DNA of 64,000 nucleotides from Melioribacteraceae bacterium (GCA_011525875.1 WYBN01000009.1:426091-490090), one strand, 5' to 3'. Counted from the stretch's first letter, positions 46,541 through 55,431 are shown. Made by a program: numbers and translations. Notes: a model not told the origin generated them from the sequence alone.

Positions 46541-47867
46541 TGGAGTAAAGCCGAATAAAAATTATCCCCAAATTGATCGCTCCAACGAACTTTACATGAG
46601 AGCTCTGGGTTTGATTCCGTCAGTAACCCAAACTTTAGCAAAAGGTCCTTCGCAGTATGTAAAAGGAGTGGCGCCGAAATATCTTGTTAAAGGGAAAGGT
46701 TCTCATGTTTGGGATGTTGATGGAAACGAGTATTTGGATTTTAATATGGCAATCGGTCCAATTTCTTTAGGCTATTCTTATCCCGAGATAGACGAAGCAA
46801 TTATCAATCAATTAAATGACGGCATCACTTTTTCATTGATGCACCCTCTGGAAGTTGAAGTTGCAGAATTACTTAAGGAATTAATTCCCAATGCTGAATC
46901 AGTAAGATTCAGCAAAACTGGTGCAGATGTTACAAGCGCGGCAGTAAGGCTGGCAAGAGCCTACACAGGAAAGAAAAAAATTCTGTGCTGTGGTTATCAT
47001 GGATGGCATGATTGGTATATATCCGTTACATCAAGGGATATGGGAATACCAGAAGAAATAAAAAATTTATCATATACATTCCAATACAATGATCTGGAAT
47101 CGCTTGCTAACTCAATTGATAACGATGTTGCCGCCGTAATACTTGAGCCTGTAGTTTTCGAAGAACCAAAAATGAATTTTCTGAATGGTGTTGCTGAGTT
47201 ATGCAGAAATAAAGGCATTGTTCTGATATTTGATGAAATGTGGACGGGGTTTCGTATAGCAGCCGGCGGCGCTCAGGAATACTTCGGTATAAAACCCGAT
47301 CTTGCAACATATTCAAAAGCTGTTGCCAATGGCATGCCTCTTTCGATTTTGACCGGCAGGTCCGATATTATGAAACTTGCAGAGCATGATGTTTTTTTCT
47401 ATACAACATTCGGCGGTGAAGCGTTGTCTTTAGCAGCCGCAAAAGCTACAATTAATATCATCCGCAGGGAAAACGTTCCCGAATATTTATCCCAAAAAGG
47501 CTGCTTGTTGAAACAAGGTTATAATAATATTGCCGAAAGGCTCGGTTTGTATTTCACTAAAGCAGTTGGTTACAACTGGCGTTCGATGATTACATTCGAC
47601 AGCACCGCAGGCGATCCCTTATTGCTCAAATCTTTTGTTCAGCAGGAAATGATTAAACGAGGAATACTCTGGTCAGGATTTCACAATATGAGCTACTCAC
47701 ATACGGATGAAGATATTATCTACACGCTTTCGGTTTATGAGGATGTTCTTTCGGAATTGAAAGATGAACTTAATAAAGGCGATATCGCCGAAAAAATTTT
47801 GGGGGAACCTGTTCAGCCCGTGTTCAGGAAAACGAATAATTTTAACATGAAGCCGATAGTAAGATAA
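46533..47867 (+). CDS. Class III aminotransferase, glutamate-1-semialdehyde aminomutase-like
   Basis: A 444-residue PLP enzyme. It shows SHVWDVDGNEYLDFNMAIGP, VRFSKTGADVTSAAVRLARAYTG, CCGYHGWHDWYI, IFDEMWTGFR and the PLP lysine in TYSKAVANGMP (Lys262), then TTFGGEALSLAA. These resemble glutamate-1-semialdehyde 2,1-aminomutase, but the position among sugar genes suggests that it aminates a keto- or aldehydo-sugar. It is tightly packed between the transketolase and the SDR gene. Confidence 0.88.
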   Translation: MPNGVKPNKNYPQIDRSNELYMRALGLIPSVTQTLAKGPSQYVKGVAPKYLVKGKGSHVWDVDGNEYLDFNMAIGPISLGYSYPEIDEAIINQLNDGITFSLMHPLEVEVAELLKELIPNAESVRFSKTGADVTSAAVRLARAYTGKKKILCCGYHGWHDWYISVTSRDMGIPEEIKNLSYTFQYNDLESLANSIDNDVAAVILEPVVFEEPKMNFLNGVAELCRNKGIVLIFDEMWTGFRIAAGGAQEYFGIKPDLATYSKAVANGMPLSILTGRSDIMKLAEHDVFFYTTFGGEALSLAAAKATINIIRRENVPEYLSQKGCLLKQGYNNIAERLGLYFTKAVGYNWRSMITFDSTAGDPLLLKSFVQQEMIKRGILWSGFHNMSYSHTDEDIIYTLSVYEDVLSELKDELNKGDIAEKILGEPVQPVFRKTNNFNMKPIVR

Positions 47868-47869
47868 TT

Positions 47870-48673
47870 ATGGAAATGTTTTCTCTTAAAAACAAAACCG
47901 CAGTTGTAACCGGAGCCTTAGGGTTGATCGGCAGGCAGCATTGCATAGCCCTTGCAAATGCGGGGGCGAATGTTGTTGCTGCCGATTTGGATAAACACTC
48001 CGCTCAGAAATTTGCCTTGTCTTTAAATACAGAATCTATTGGGGTGGAAGTTGATGTTTCAAACAAGAATTCTCTGATCGAACTTGTGAATTGTATTAAG
48101 AAGGAATTTAACGGTGTTGATATACTAGTAAACAACGCCGCAATCAATGATATGTTTGAAAATCCCAAAACAGTGCTCGAAGAATCAAAATTTGAAAATT
48201 ATCCATTGAATCTTTGGCAGAGATCGATAGACATAAATTTAACCGGCGTGTTTTTATGCTGTCAGGTAATCGGCAGTGAAATGGCAAAAAAAAGAAAAGG
48301 CAGTATTATAAATATCGCATCAACATACGGTATAACAGCGCCGGATCAATCTCTATATATTAATCCAAACGGCGATCAGGTATTCTACAAACCGCCTGCT
48401 TATGCTGTATCTAAAGCAGGCGTAATTATGCTCACAAAGTATCTTGCTTCCTACTGGGGTAAAACGGGCATTAGAGTAAATACTCTTTCTCCAGGAGGGG
48501 TGAGAAATAATCAGGATGAATTTTTTATCGAGAAATATTCAAGCCGTACAACTCTCGGAAGAATGGCTGAGCCTCACGATTATATTGGAGCCTTGGTATT
48601 TCTTGCCTCTGATGCTTCTTCATATATGAATGGAGCAAATTTAGTTGTTGACGGCGGCTGGACTATTTGGTAA
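47870..48673 (+). CDS. Short-chain dehydrogenase/reductase
   Basis: A 267-residue SDR. It has the nucleotide-binding TGALGLIGRQHCIALANAGANVVAADLD, the NNAA segment (VNNAAINDM), catalytic Ser in NIASTYGIT and the YxxxK motif in AYAVSKAGVIMLTKYLA, and SPGGV. The longer loop around DQSLYINPNGDQVFYKPPA is typical of SDRs in NeuB-type clusters such as PtmA-like proteins. It probably oxidises or reduces the sugar intermediate. Confidence 0.9.
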   Translation: MEMFSLKNKTAVVTGALGLIGRQHCIALANAGANVVAADLDKHSAQKFALSLNTESIGVEVDVSNKNSLIELVNCIKKEFNGVDILVNNAAINDMFENPKTVLEESKFENYPLNLWQRSIDINLTGVFLCCQVIGSEMAKKRKGSIINIASTYGITAPDQSLYINPNGDQVFYKPPAYAVSKAGVIMLTKYLASYWGKTGIRVNTLSPGGVRNNQDEFFIEKYSSRTTLGRMAEPHDYIGALVFLASDASSYMNGANLVVDGGWTIW

Positions 48674-48687
48674 TTAGGAATGTGCAA

Positions 48688-49206
48688 ATGAACTACATTG
48701 ATTTCGAATTAATAAAAAAAGCAAAAAGTATTAAACTGCTCCTAACAGACTGTGATGGAGTTCTTACTGACACTGGCGTTTATTATTCTTCCGACGGAGA
48801 AGAGCTTAAAAGATTTTCGTTGAGAGACGGAATGGGAGTTGAACGCTTGAGAAAACTTGCAGATGTTGAAACAGGAATTATTACCGGTGAGAATTCTAAG
48901 ATTGTCATAAAACGCGCGGAAAAATTATTGATCAATAATATATATCTCGGGGTTAAAGACAAAGCAGAACTTTTATTTGAGATTCTTCAGGAGAAAAATC
49001 TTAAATCCGATGAAGTGGCATTCATTGGGGATGACACAAACGACATAGATATCATGGAAACCGTCGGTTTAAGCGCATGTCCCGCTGACGCCACTCAATT
49101 TGCTAAAGATTCAGCTGATATTGTTGTTGAAAGCAGGGGCGGATACGGCGCTTTCAGAGACTTTGCCGAAATAATTATCAGCGCAAAACAAAAAATTAAA
49201 GAATAA
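48688..49206 (+). CDS. KdsC-like HAD phosphatase
   Basis: A 172-residue C0-type HAD phosphatase. The catalytic motif is LLLTDCDGVLTDTGVYYSSDGEELKRF, followed by RDGMGVERLRK, GIITGENSKIVIKRAEKL and FIGDDTNDIDIMETVGLSACPADA. KdsC and NeuA-linked relatives remove the phosphate from KDO 8-phosphate or nonulosonate 9-phosphate, the step after NeuB/KdsA-type condensation. The ATG at 48688 has a TTAGGA ribosome-binding site and is preferred over TTG at 48667. Confidence 0.93.
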   Translation: MNYIDFELIKKAKSIKLLLTDCDGVLTDTGVYYSSDGEELKRFSLRDGMGVERLRKLADVETGIITGENSKIVIKRAEKLLINNIYLGVKDKAELLFEILQEKNLKSDEVAFIGDDTNDIDIMETVGLSACPADATQFAKDSADIVVESRGGYGAFRDFAEIIISAKQKIKE

Positions 49207-49227
49207 GCACATACCAAGGGGAATAAT

Positions 49228-50124
49228 ATGTATAACAAAGCTCGTGTTAAAGTTGGGAACCGATATATAGGCAGCGGCGAACCAGTTTACATTATCGCTG
49301 AAATCGGGATCAATCATAATGGTTCTCTCGAAATCGCTCGCAGATTAATTGACGGTGCAATCTTTGCCGGATGCGATGCAGTCAAGTTTCAAAAGCGAAC
49401 ACCTGAACTATGCGTCCCGGAAGATCAATGGTATTTGGAGCGAGATACGCCTTGGGGGCGTATGACTTATATAGATTATAAACGCAAGATTGAATTCGGC
49501 GGGGAGGAATTCTCCTTCATTGATAATTACTGCCGTGAAAGAGGCATTGATTGGTTTGCATCTCCCTGGGATGAAGAAGCAGTCGATTTTCTTGAACAGT
49601 TTGACACGGTATTATACAAAATACCCTCTGCTTCTTTAACTGATAAAGTTCTTCTTAATAAAATCAAAACCACCGGTAAACCAATTATGCTCTCAACAGG
49701 GATGTCAACTATTGATGAGGTTGAAGATGCAGTTGACTTCCTTGGTTCCGATAAACTTCTTTTAGCGCAATCAACATCAACGTATCCATGTAAACTTGAA
49801 GAGCTGAATTTAAAAGTAATATTGAATTATAAACAGCGTTACTCTGAAATACCAATCGGTTATTCGGGACATGAAACAGGCTTAGCCCCAACTTTTGCAG
49901 CCGTTGCATTAGGCGCTTGTTTCATCGAAAGGCATATTACTTTAGACAGAGCAATGTGGGGAACAGATCAAGCGGCTTCGGTTGAGGTGCAGGGATTCTT
50001 TAGGATGGTTGGCAATATTCGTGACATAGAAAAATCACTCGGCGATGGAATAAAAAGAGTTTATCATAGCGAATATAATTCATTAAAAAAACTCCGCAGA
50101 GTTAAAGCAAACTCGGTTGTTTAA
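49228..50124 (+). CDS. NeuB-family sugar-acid synthase lacking the SAF domain
   Basis: A 298-residue phosphoenolpyruvate-dependent condensing enzyme of the NeuB TIM-barrel family: PVYIIAEIGINHNGSLEIARRLIDGAIFAGCDAVKFQKR, WFASPWDEEAVDFLEQF, YKIPSASLTD, IMLSTGMSTIDEVEDAV, IGYSGHETG and GACFIERHITLDRAMWGTDQAAS. Sialic acid, legionaminic and pseudaminic synthases normally continue with a SAF/antifreeze-like domain to about 340-350 residues, which lids the neighbouring active site. This protein stops right after KKLRRVKANSVV, where that domain would begin. An AAGGGG ribosome-binding site precedes the ATG. Confidence 0.9.
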   Translation: MYNKARVKVGNRYIGSGEPVYIIAEIGINHNGSLEIARRLIDGAIFAGCDAVKFQKRTPELCVPEDQWYLERDTPWGRMTYIDYKRKIEFGGEEFSFIDNYCRERGIDWFASPWDEEAVDFLEQFDTVLYKIPSASLTDKVLLNKIKTTGKPIMLSTGMSTIDEVEDAVDFLGSDKLLLAQSTSTYPCKLEELNLKVILNYKQRYSEIPIGYSGHETGLAPTFAAVALGACFIERHITLDRAMWGTDQAASVEVQGFFRMVGNIRDIEKSLGDGIKRVYHSEYNSLKKLRRVKANSVV

Positions 50125-50427
50125 TTAACAAGTTACGGGATTAAAATAGAAAACATTATAAAAAATATTTTAACTCTTTTCGATTTTTTCTCTGCTGCCG
50201 AAATCATTTCGTTTTCGGTCATAATAGGCTCGGCATTACTGTTAATTGTCTTAGAAAGAATTTTTCCTTACAACAAAGGACAAAAAGTTATACGCGAAGG
50301 ATTTTTCAATGACCTTACACTATATACAATTGCTCAAAGTTATATTCTCAGTATAATAATTTTCACGTTTATCATACCTCATATCGATCAGCTTCTCGGC
50401 GCTTCCCAGATAAAATTATTCGGCGAT
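50125..50427 (+). other. Coding-like N-terminal extension of the hydroxylase gene without a usual start codon
   Basis: These 303 bases contain no stop in the frame of the downstream hydroxylase and encode two likely membrane segments and a conserved-looking FFNDLTLY stretch. I see no promoter, terminator or RNA. The stretch is in the same frame as the upstream NeuB gene, separated from it by a single TAA. Confidence 0.6.
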
Positions 50428-50985
50428 GTGCCAATTATAGTTCAGCTTATGGTATTTTTAGCGACACACGATTTTTACATCTACTGGATGCACAGATTGC
50501 AGCACAAAAATAAATGGCTTTGGCGTATTCACGAAGCGCACCATTCTCCACAAAATGTAGACTGGCTGTCGGGTTCGCGTTCTCATGCGATCGAAATTCT
50601 AATCAATCAAACAATAGAATTCTTACCTATCATACTTCTCGGTTCGCCGCCGGAGGTAATTGCTTATAAAGGCGCCATAAGCGCAGTGTGGGGAATGTAT
50701 ATTCATTCAAATATTAATGTATCCACTGGAAAGCTGCAACTGATCATTAACGGACCTGAAATGCACAGGTGGCATCACACTGTAGGTAAAGGGCGCAATA
50801 GGAATTTCGGCACAAAGCTTGCAATTTGGGACTGGATTTTCGGCACTGCATTTCTGCCTGATAATATGAAAGCGGATTATTATGGTTTGAAAATAAATTT
50901 TCCAAAGAATTACATCATTCAGTTTATTTTTGCTTTCAGGGCATTCAAATACGTTTCGCAGAACAAATTGGAGCGGACAACATGA
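50428..50985 (+). CDS. Sterol desaturase / fatty acid hydroxylase family membrane protein (true start probably upstream)
   Basis: The family is defined by His clusters that bind a di-iron centre: HDFYIYWMHRLQHK, HEAHHS and MHRWHHT are all present. From the first usual start (GTG 50428) the protein has 185 residues, but the same frame is open back to the NeuB stop codon at 50124. That region reads FFSAAEIISFSVIIGSALLL and IFPYNKGQKVIREGFFNDL, which fits the missing membrane segments of the family. No ATG, GTG or TTG occurs there, so the start may be ATT (50140), ATA or CTG. Homologues hydroxylate lipid chains, sterols or carotenoids. Confidence 0.85.
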   Translation: MPIIVQLMVFLATHDFYIYWMHRLQHKNKWLWRIHEAHHSPQNVDWLSGSRSHAIEILINQTIEFLPIILLGSPPEVIAYKGAISAVWGMYIHSNINVSTGKLQLIINGPEMHRWHHTVGKGRNRNFGTKLAIWDWIFGTAFLPDNMKADYYGLKINFPKNYIIQFIFAFRAFKYVSQNKLERTT

Positions 50986-51314
50986 ACTGGGTGTTTCTTT
51001 TAATCGCAAGTATTCTTGAAATAGGCTGGGTAATAAGTCTTAAGCTCACGGAGGGGTTTACCAAGGTTATTCCGATTATATTTTATGCTTTCTTCGGCGC
51101 AAGCAGCGCATTCTTTTTTTCCCACGCACTTAAATCAATTCCTCTTGGCATCGCTTATTCTATCTGGATGGGTATTGCAGTAATTGGAACAACAATTGCG
51201 GAGAGCGTTGCTTTTGATAAAAGTATTGGTCTTGGGCGGACATTTTTCGTGATGCTTATTATTGCCGGTATTATCGGCTTAAAACTTTCTTCAACTAACA
51301 TTGAAGCGCAATGA
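50982..51314 (+). CDS. Small multidrug resistance transporter, SugE/Gdx-like
   Basis: A 110-residue protein with four membrane helices. The conserved Glu lies in ILEIGWVISLKLTEGFTK (Glu at about 13), and IPLGIAYSIWMGIAVIGTTI is the helix 3 signature. The sequence is closest to SugE/Gdx guanidinium or quaternary-ammonium exporters rather than EmrE. It overlaps the hydroxylase gene by 4 bases and the following acyltransferase by 4 bases (ATGA), so translation is coupled with both. SMR genes are also found as lipid-linked sugar flippases, so a role in moving a modified lipid is possible. Confidence 0.88.
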   Translation: MNWVFLLIASILEIGWVISLKLTEGFTKVIPIIFYAFFGASSAFFFSHALKSIPLGIAYSIWMGIAVIGTTIAESVAFDKSIGLGRTFFVMLIIAGIIGLKLSSTNIEAQ

Positions 51315-53068
51315 AAAAAATTGATCTCAATGAAATAATTAAAAAGTACAATCCTTCTTTTTTCAACAAGCCTTTGCTTCTAAGACGAGCAATTATCTTT
51401 TTTCTGGAAAAGGCGCTGCATATATCTGAAATAAACGAGTTGCTTTTTAGATTGGGGGATAAGGACGGAATTCCTTTGATAGATGAAGTATTCGAGCATT
51501 TCAATTTTTCTTTTAAAATATCAAATAAGGACATGAAAAAAATTCCTTCGGAGGGCCGCATTATCTGCGTTGCAAACCATCCGATAGGGAGTCTCGACGG
51601 ACTCGCACTGCTGAAAGTTATAAGCGAAATCCGAAAGGATGTTAAAATTGTTGCTAACGATATTCTGATGCAGTTTGAAAATCTTAATCACCATTTCCTG
51701 CCAATAAATATTGAGAGCATCAAAACACAAAAGGAGAATATTGCAGCGATCGGTAAAGCTCTTGAAAACGAAGAAGCAGTAATTATTTTCCCTGCAGGAG
51801 AAGTCTCACGCATAAAATTGTTTAAAATTGTTGATAGGCAGTGGAGTAAAAGCCCTATATATTTTGCAAAAAAATATAATTCATCTATTCTTCCAATTTT
51901 TGTAAACGCACGGAATTCGCTTTTCTTTTATTTTATTTCCGCATTGAATAAAAAAATATCCCGATTCTTTCTATCTCATGAAATGTTCAATAAAAAGAAT
52001 AAAGTAATAGAATTAAAAATAGGAGATCCAATCCCAACCAAGCCGTTTGTTTCTAAAATCATGAGTGAGAAATCGCTTGTCAAGTTGTTAAGAAAACACG
52101 TATATCTGATTGGCAGAAATAAATCCGGAATTTTTTCTATTGAGAAAAACATATTACACCCGGTTGATGCAAAGTTGGTCCGCAAAGAGCTTAACTCTTC
52201 GTTGGTTATAGGCACTACTTCAGATGAAAAAAAAATTATACTTACTGATTATAAAACTTCGCCGAATGTAATAATGGAAATAGCCCGGCTCCGTGAAGTT
52301 ACGTTCAGAAAAGTCGGGGAAGGAACTGGAAATTCTCACGATATTGATAAGTATGACAAATATTACCAACATCTTGTCGTCTGGGACGAGGCGGAGCTTG
52401 AAATAGTCGGCGCTTATCGAATTGGAGAAGGCTCGGATATTATCGATAACTATGGACCGGAGGGATTCTACACCTCGTCTCTGTTCAAGTTCTCGGATGA
52501 ATTAACTGATGGGTATTTGAAACATTCAATAGAATTAGGGCGAAGTTTCATACAAAAGAAATATTGGAACACTAATGCTCTGAATTATTTATGGCAGGGC
52601 ATAGGTGCTTATATTGCAAATTCACCGCATGTAAAGTTTTTATTCGGCGCGGTAAGTATCAGCAACAGTTACCCTGACGAGGCTAAGCAAATGATCTTGT
52701 ATTTTTTTAGAAAGTGGTTCAGCAGCGGTTCTGTTTTAGCTTCGGCGAAAAATCCATTTAAAATTCCCGCGCTTAATCTTGTTGATTATGAAAATCAATT
52801 TAAAGGAAAGGACTATAAGCAGGATTATAAGACGCTTAAGTTAATGCTTAAATCTTTCGGCTTTTCCGTCCCGATTTTATATAAACATTATTCCGAACTC
52901 TGTACAGAAGACGGAGTAAAGTTTCTCGACTTTTGCGTTGACGAATCGTTCGCGAATTGCATAGATGGATTAATTCTTGTTGATGTAGGAAAGATCAAAG
53001 ATGAAAAACGTGAACGATTTATAAATAAATATATCGACAGAGGTGTATTAGAAGATCAGTCAGCTTAA
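51311..53068 (+). CDS. Fused lysophospholipid acyltransferase + GNAT/hemolysin-type N-acyltransferase, OlsF-like
   Basis: A 585-residue two-domain protein. The N-terminal half (about 1-270) is a PlsC-type acyltransferase with the catalytic motif RIICVANHPIGSLDG and the IIFPAGEVS block. The C-terminal half (about 310-510) is an OlsB/hemolysin-like N-acyltransferase (ARLREVTFRKVGEG, DKYDKYYQHLVVWDEAELEIVGAYRIGEG, ELGRSFI, WQGIGAYIANSPHVKFLFGAVSI). This order matches OlsF, the bifunctional ornithine lipid synthase described in Serratia and flavobacteria. It probably makes ornithine or related amino acid lipids in the membrane. Confidence 0.87.
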   Translation: MKKIDLNEIIKKYNPSFFNKPLLLRRAIIFFLEKALHISEINELLFRLGDKDGIPLIDEVFEHFNFSFKISNKDMKKIPSEGRIICVANHPIGSLDGLALLKVISEIRKDVKIVANDILMQFENLNHHFLPINIESIKTQKENIAAIGKALENEEAVIIFPAGEVSRIKLFKIVDRQWSKSPIYFAKKYNSSILPIFVNARNSLFFYFISALNKKISRFFLSHEMFNKKNKVIELKIGDPIPTKPFVSKIMSEKSLVKLLRKHVYLIGRNKSGIFSIEKNILHPVDAKLVRKELNSSLVIGTTSDEKKIILTDYKTSPNVIMEIARLREVTFRKVGEGTGNSHDIDKYDKYYQHLVVWDEAELEIVGAYRIGEGSDIIDNYGPEGFYTSSLFKFSDELTDGYLKHSIELGRSFIQKKYWNTNALNYLWQGIGAYIANSPHVKFLFGAVSISNSYPDEAKQMILYFFRKWFSSGSVLASAKNPFKIPALNLVDYENQFKGKDYKQDYKTLKLMLKSFGFSVPILYKHYSELCTEDGVKFLDFCVDESFANCIDGLILVDVGKIKDEKRERFINKYIDRGVLEDQSA

Positions 53069-53078
53069 ATCCTGCGCG

Positions 53079-54521
53079 CTATCTTTTTTCTTCAAGCATT
53101 CTTTTAAGTATCTCGTTAACGCTCTGCGGATTAGCTTTGCCATTGGTCTCGCGCATTATTTGTCCCACAAAAAATCCTAATACTTTTTCCCTGCCGTCAA
53201 GATATTGTTTAACCTGACCGGGATTGTTTTCAATTATTGACCCGATCACTTCTTCGATAAGTTCTATATCGGTGATCTGCACAAGATTTTTTTCCTCTAC
53301 AATAAGTTTAGGATCTTTATTTGTTTTAAGCATCTCCGGAAAAACTTCTTTTGCAATTTTACTACTGATAGTATTATCGTTTATCAAGTTAATAAGTCTG
53401 CCGATATTTTCAGGCGCAACGGGGAAGCCTCGAATGTCAATCTTATCTTCGTTAAGTACTTTCATTATATCGCCCATAACCCAATTACTTGCGCTTTTAT
53501 AGTCGCTAGTAACATTTAATATCCTTTCGAAATAATCCGCAAGATTCCGTGATGATGTTAGAATCTCTGCGTCATAATTCGGCAGTTTATATTCTTCGAT
53601 AAACCTTTCTTTTCTGTTTTCGGGCAGTTCTGGCAGTTGTTTTCTTATTTCTTCTTTCCATTTATCGTCAACAACTACAGGCATAAGATCGGGTTCGGGG
53701 AAATAACGGTAGTCGTGCGATTCTTCCTTGCTGCGCATTGGAAAAACATCGCTGAGTTCCGAATCCCACAATAAAGTCTGCTGAGTAATTTTTCCGCCCT
53801 CTTCAAGAATTTCAATCTGTCTTTCAATTTCTTTTTCTATAGCCGCTCTGACAAATCGAAATGAATTCATATTCTTCACTTCCGTCTTTGTCCCGAGTTT
53901 TGTTTCGCCTTTTATCCTAACAGAAATATTAGCGTCGCACCTGAAAGAACCTTCCTCCATATTTCCGTCGGAAATCCCGAGGTAAGTAATTATCTGATGG
54001 AGTTTTGTCAGGTAAAGATAGGCGTCTTCGGAAGACCGCATATCCGGCTCGCTGACAATTTCGAGTAGGGGCGTCCCGCATCTGTTAAGATCAATTAAAG
54101 AATACGGACCTTGGTCATGAATTAATTTTCCGGCGTCTTCTTCCATGTGAATTCTTGTAATTCCGAGTTTCTTCGAAACTCCGTCTGCATTTCTTATTTC
54201 GAGAAAACCCCGCTCACAGATTGGTTCTTCGAATTGCGAAGTCTGCCAGCCTTTTGGAAGATCCGGATAAAAATAGTTCTTCCTCGCAAATATTGATTTC
54301 TCATTAATATTGCAGTCTGTTGCAAGCCCCAGAAGTATTGCAAATTCAACTACTTTTTTATTCAACACGGGAAGCACGCCTGGATGCCCCATGCATACTG
54401 GGCAGACATTAGTGTTAGGCGGCATGCCAAATTTATTGGCGCAGCCGCAGAAGGCTTTGGTTTCCGTTAACAATTGAGTATGTACTTCTAATCCGATTAC
54501 CGCTTCGTATTTTTTGTCCAT
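53079..54521 (-). CDS. gatB: Aspartyl/glutamyl-tRNA amidotransferase subunit B
   Basis: GatB with GatA and GatC converts Glu-tRNA(Gln) and Asp-tRNA(Asn) to the amidated forms. The 480-residue protein starts YEAVIGLEVHTQLLTETKAFCGCANKFGMPPNTNVCPVCMGHPG, with the zinc Cys residues, and shows KNYFYPDLPKGWQTSQFEEPIC, GITRIHMEEDAGK, DLNRCGTPLLEIVSEPD and the C-terminal YqeY-like tail (VKQYLDGREKVLGFFVGQIMRET). It is transcribed alone on the minus strand and converges on the OlsF-like gene. Confidence 0.98.
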   Translation of the reverse strand: MDKKYEAVIGLEVHTQLLTETKAFCGCANKFGMPPNTNVCPVCMGHPGVLPVLNKKVVEFAILLGLATDCNINEKSIFARKNYFYPDLPKGWQTSQFEEPICERGFLEIRNADGVSKKLGITRIHMEEDAGKLIHDQGPYSLIDLNRCGTPLLEIVSEPDMRSSEDAYLYLTKLHQIITYLGISDGNMEEGSFRCDANISVRIKGETKLGTKTEVKNMNSFRFVRAAIEKEIERQIEILEEGGKITQQTLLWDSELSDVFPMRSKEESHDYRYFPEPDLMPVVVDDKWKEEIRKQLPELPENRKERFIEEYKLPNYDAEILTSSRNLADYFERILNVTSDYKSASNWVMGDIMKVLNEDKIDIRGFPVAPENIGRLINLINDNTISSKIAKEVFPEMLKTNKDPKLIVEEKNLVQITDIELIEEVIGSIIENNPGQVKQYLDGREKVLGFFVGQIMRETNGKANPQSVNEILKRMLEEKR

Positions 54522-54645
54522 TGATTCTTAATATTTCTTTCCGGGGGCGAAATATAATTAAAAACTGAAAACATCAGAAACATCTATTATTTTTGAACTA
54601 TTGAGACGGAAAATTTATTAATAAATAAAAGTTTTAGGAGAAAAC

Positions 54646-55365
54646 ATGAAATTAGACGCACTTGTATTCGGCGCGCATCCCGATGACGCAGAGATTGGAA
54701 TGGGCGGAACAATTGCACTTCTTACATCGAAGAATAAAAAGGTCGGGGTCGCCGATCTGACACTTGGCGAAATGGGGACGCGCGGTTCGGCTGCAGAAAG
54801 AAAATTGGAAAGCGAGAACGCCTCCCGGATATTAAGATTGAGCGCACGGATAAATCTTAAACTGCCGGACGGAAAACTGGAAGTAAAAGACAGTTATAAA
54901 CGAAAAATTGTTTCGCTGATTAGATTTCATAAACCGGAGTTAATATTCGCGCCGCATCAGAATGACAGGCATCCCGACCACACAGCAGCGGGAAGACTCG
55001 TTAAAGAAGCTATGTTTCTTAGCGGTGCGGCTAAATATGCAACCGAATACAGAGGGAAAGAGCAAATATCTTTCAGACCCGCTAAACTTTTTTATTATAT
55101 GATGTCTTATCCGTTCACTCCAGCTTTCATTGTTGATATAACAGATTCTTTCGATACTAAGATGAAAGCAATCAAGACATATAAAACTCAGTTTTACAAC
55201 CCGAAGAGTAAAGAGCCGGAAACATTCATTAGCGATCCGAAATTCTTAAATTTCATAGAAGCGCGCTCCGGTTTTTATGGTTTCTTGATAAGAAAACCGC
55301 ACGGCGAAGCTTTCTACTCCGAAGAAGCGCTTGAGCTTGACTTGATAAACCTGCTCAATAAATAG
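54646..55365 (+). CDS. bshB1: Bacillithiol biosynthesis deacetylase BshB1
   Basis: A 239-residue zinc deacetylase of the LmbE/PIG-L fold that removes acetyl from GlcNAc-malate in bacillithiol synthesis. Motifs: LVFGAHPDDAEIGMGGTI (zinc ligands and catalytic Asp), DLTLGEMGTRGS, LKLPDGKL, IFAPHQNDRHPDHTAAGRLV and the C-terminal RSGFYGFLIRKPHGEAFYSEE, which is characteristic of BshB1. An AGGAG ribosome-binding site precedes the ATG. Confidence 0.95.
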   Translation: MKLDALVFGAHPDDAEIGMGGTIALLTSKNKKVGVADLTLGEMGTRGSAAERKLESENASRILRLSARINLKLPDGKLEVKDSYKRKIVSLIRFHKPELIFAPHQNDRHPDHTAAGRLVKEAMFLSGAAKYATEYRGKEQISFRPAKLFYYMMSYPFTPAFIVDITDSFDTKMKAIKTYKTQFYNPKSKEPETFISDPKFLNFIEARSGFYGFLIRKPHGEAFYSEEALELDLINLLNK

Positions 55366-55431
55366 TTTGCTATCCGTGAAACGGTTTCGATTTATTTTCA
55401 TCTAATTTATGAACAAAAAGGAGAATGATTT

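Noticed and set aside
46533..47867. Reading the class III aminotransferase as hemL of tetrapyrrole synthesis
   Set aside because: Motifs resemble it, but the gene is embedded between transketolase and sugar SDR genes with overlapping ends and no other heme genes are near, so a sugar substrate is more likely.
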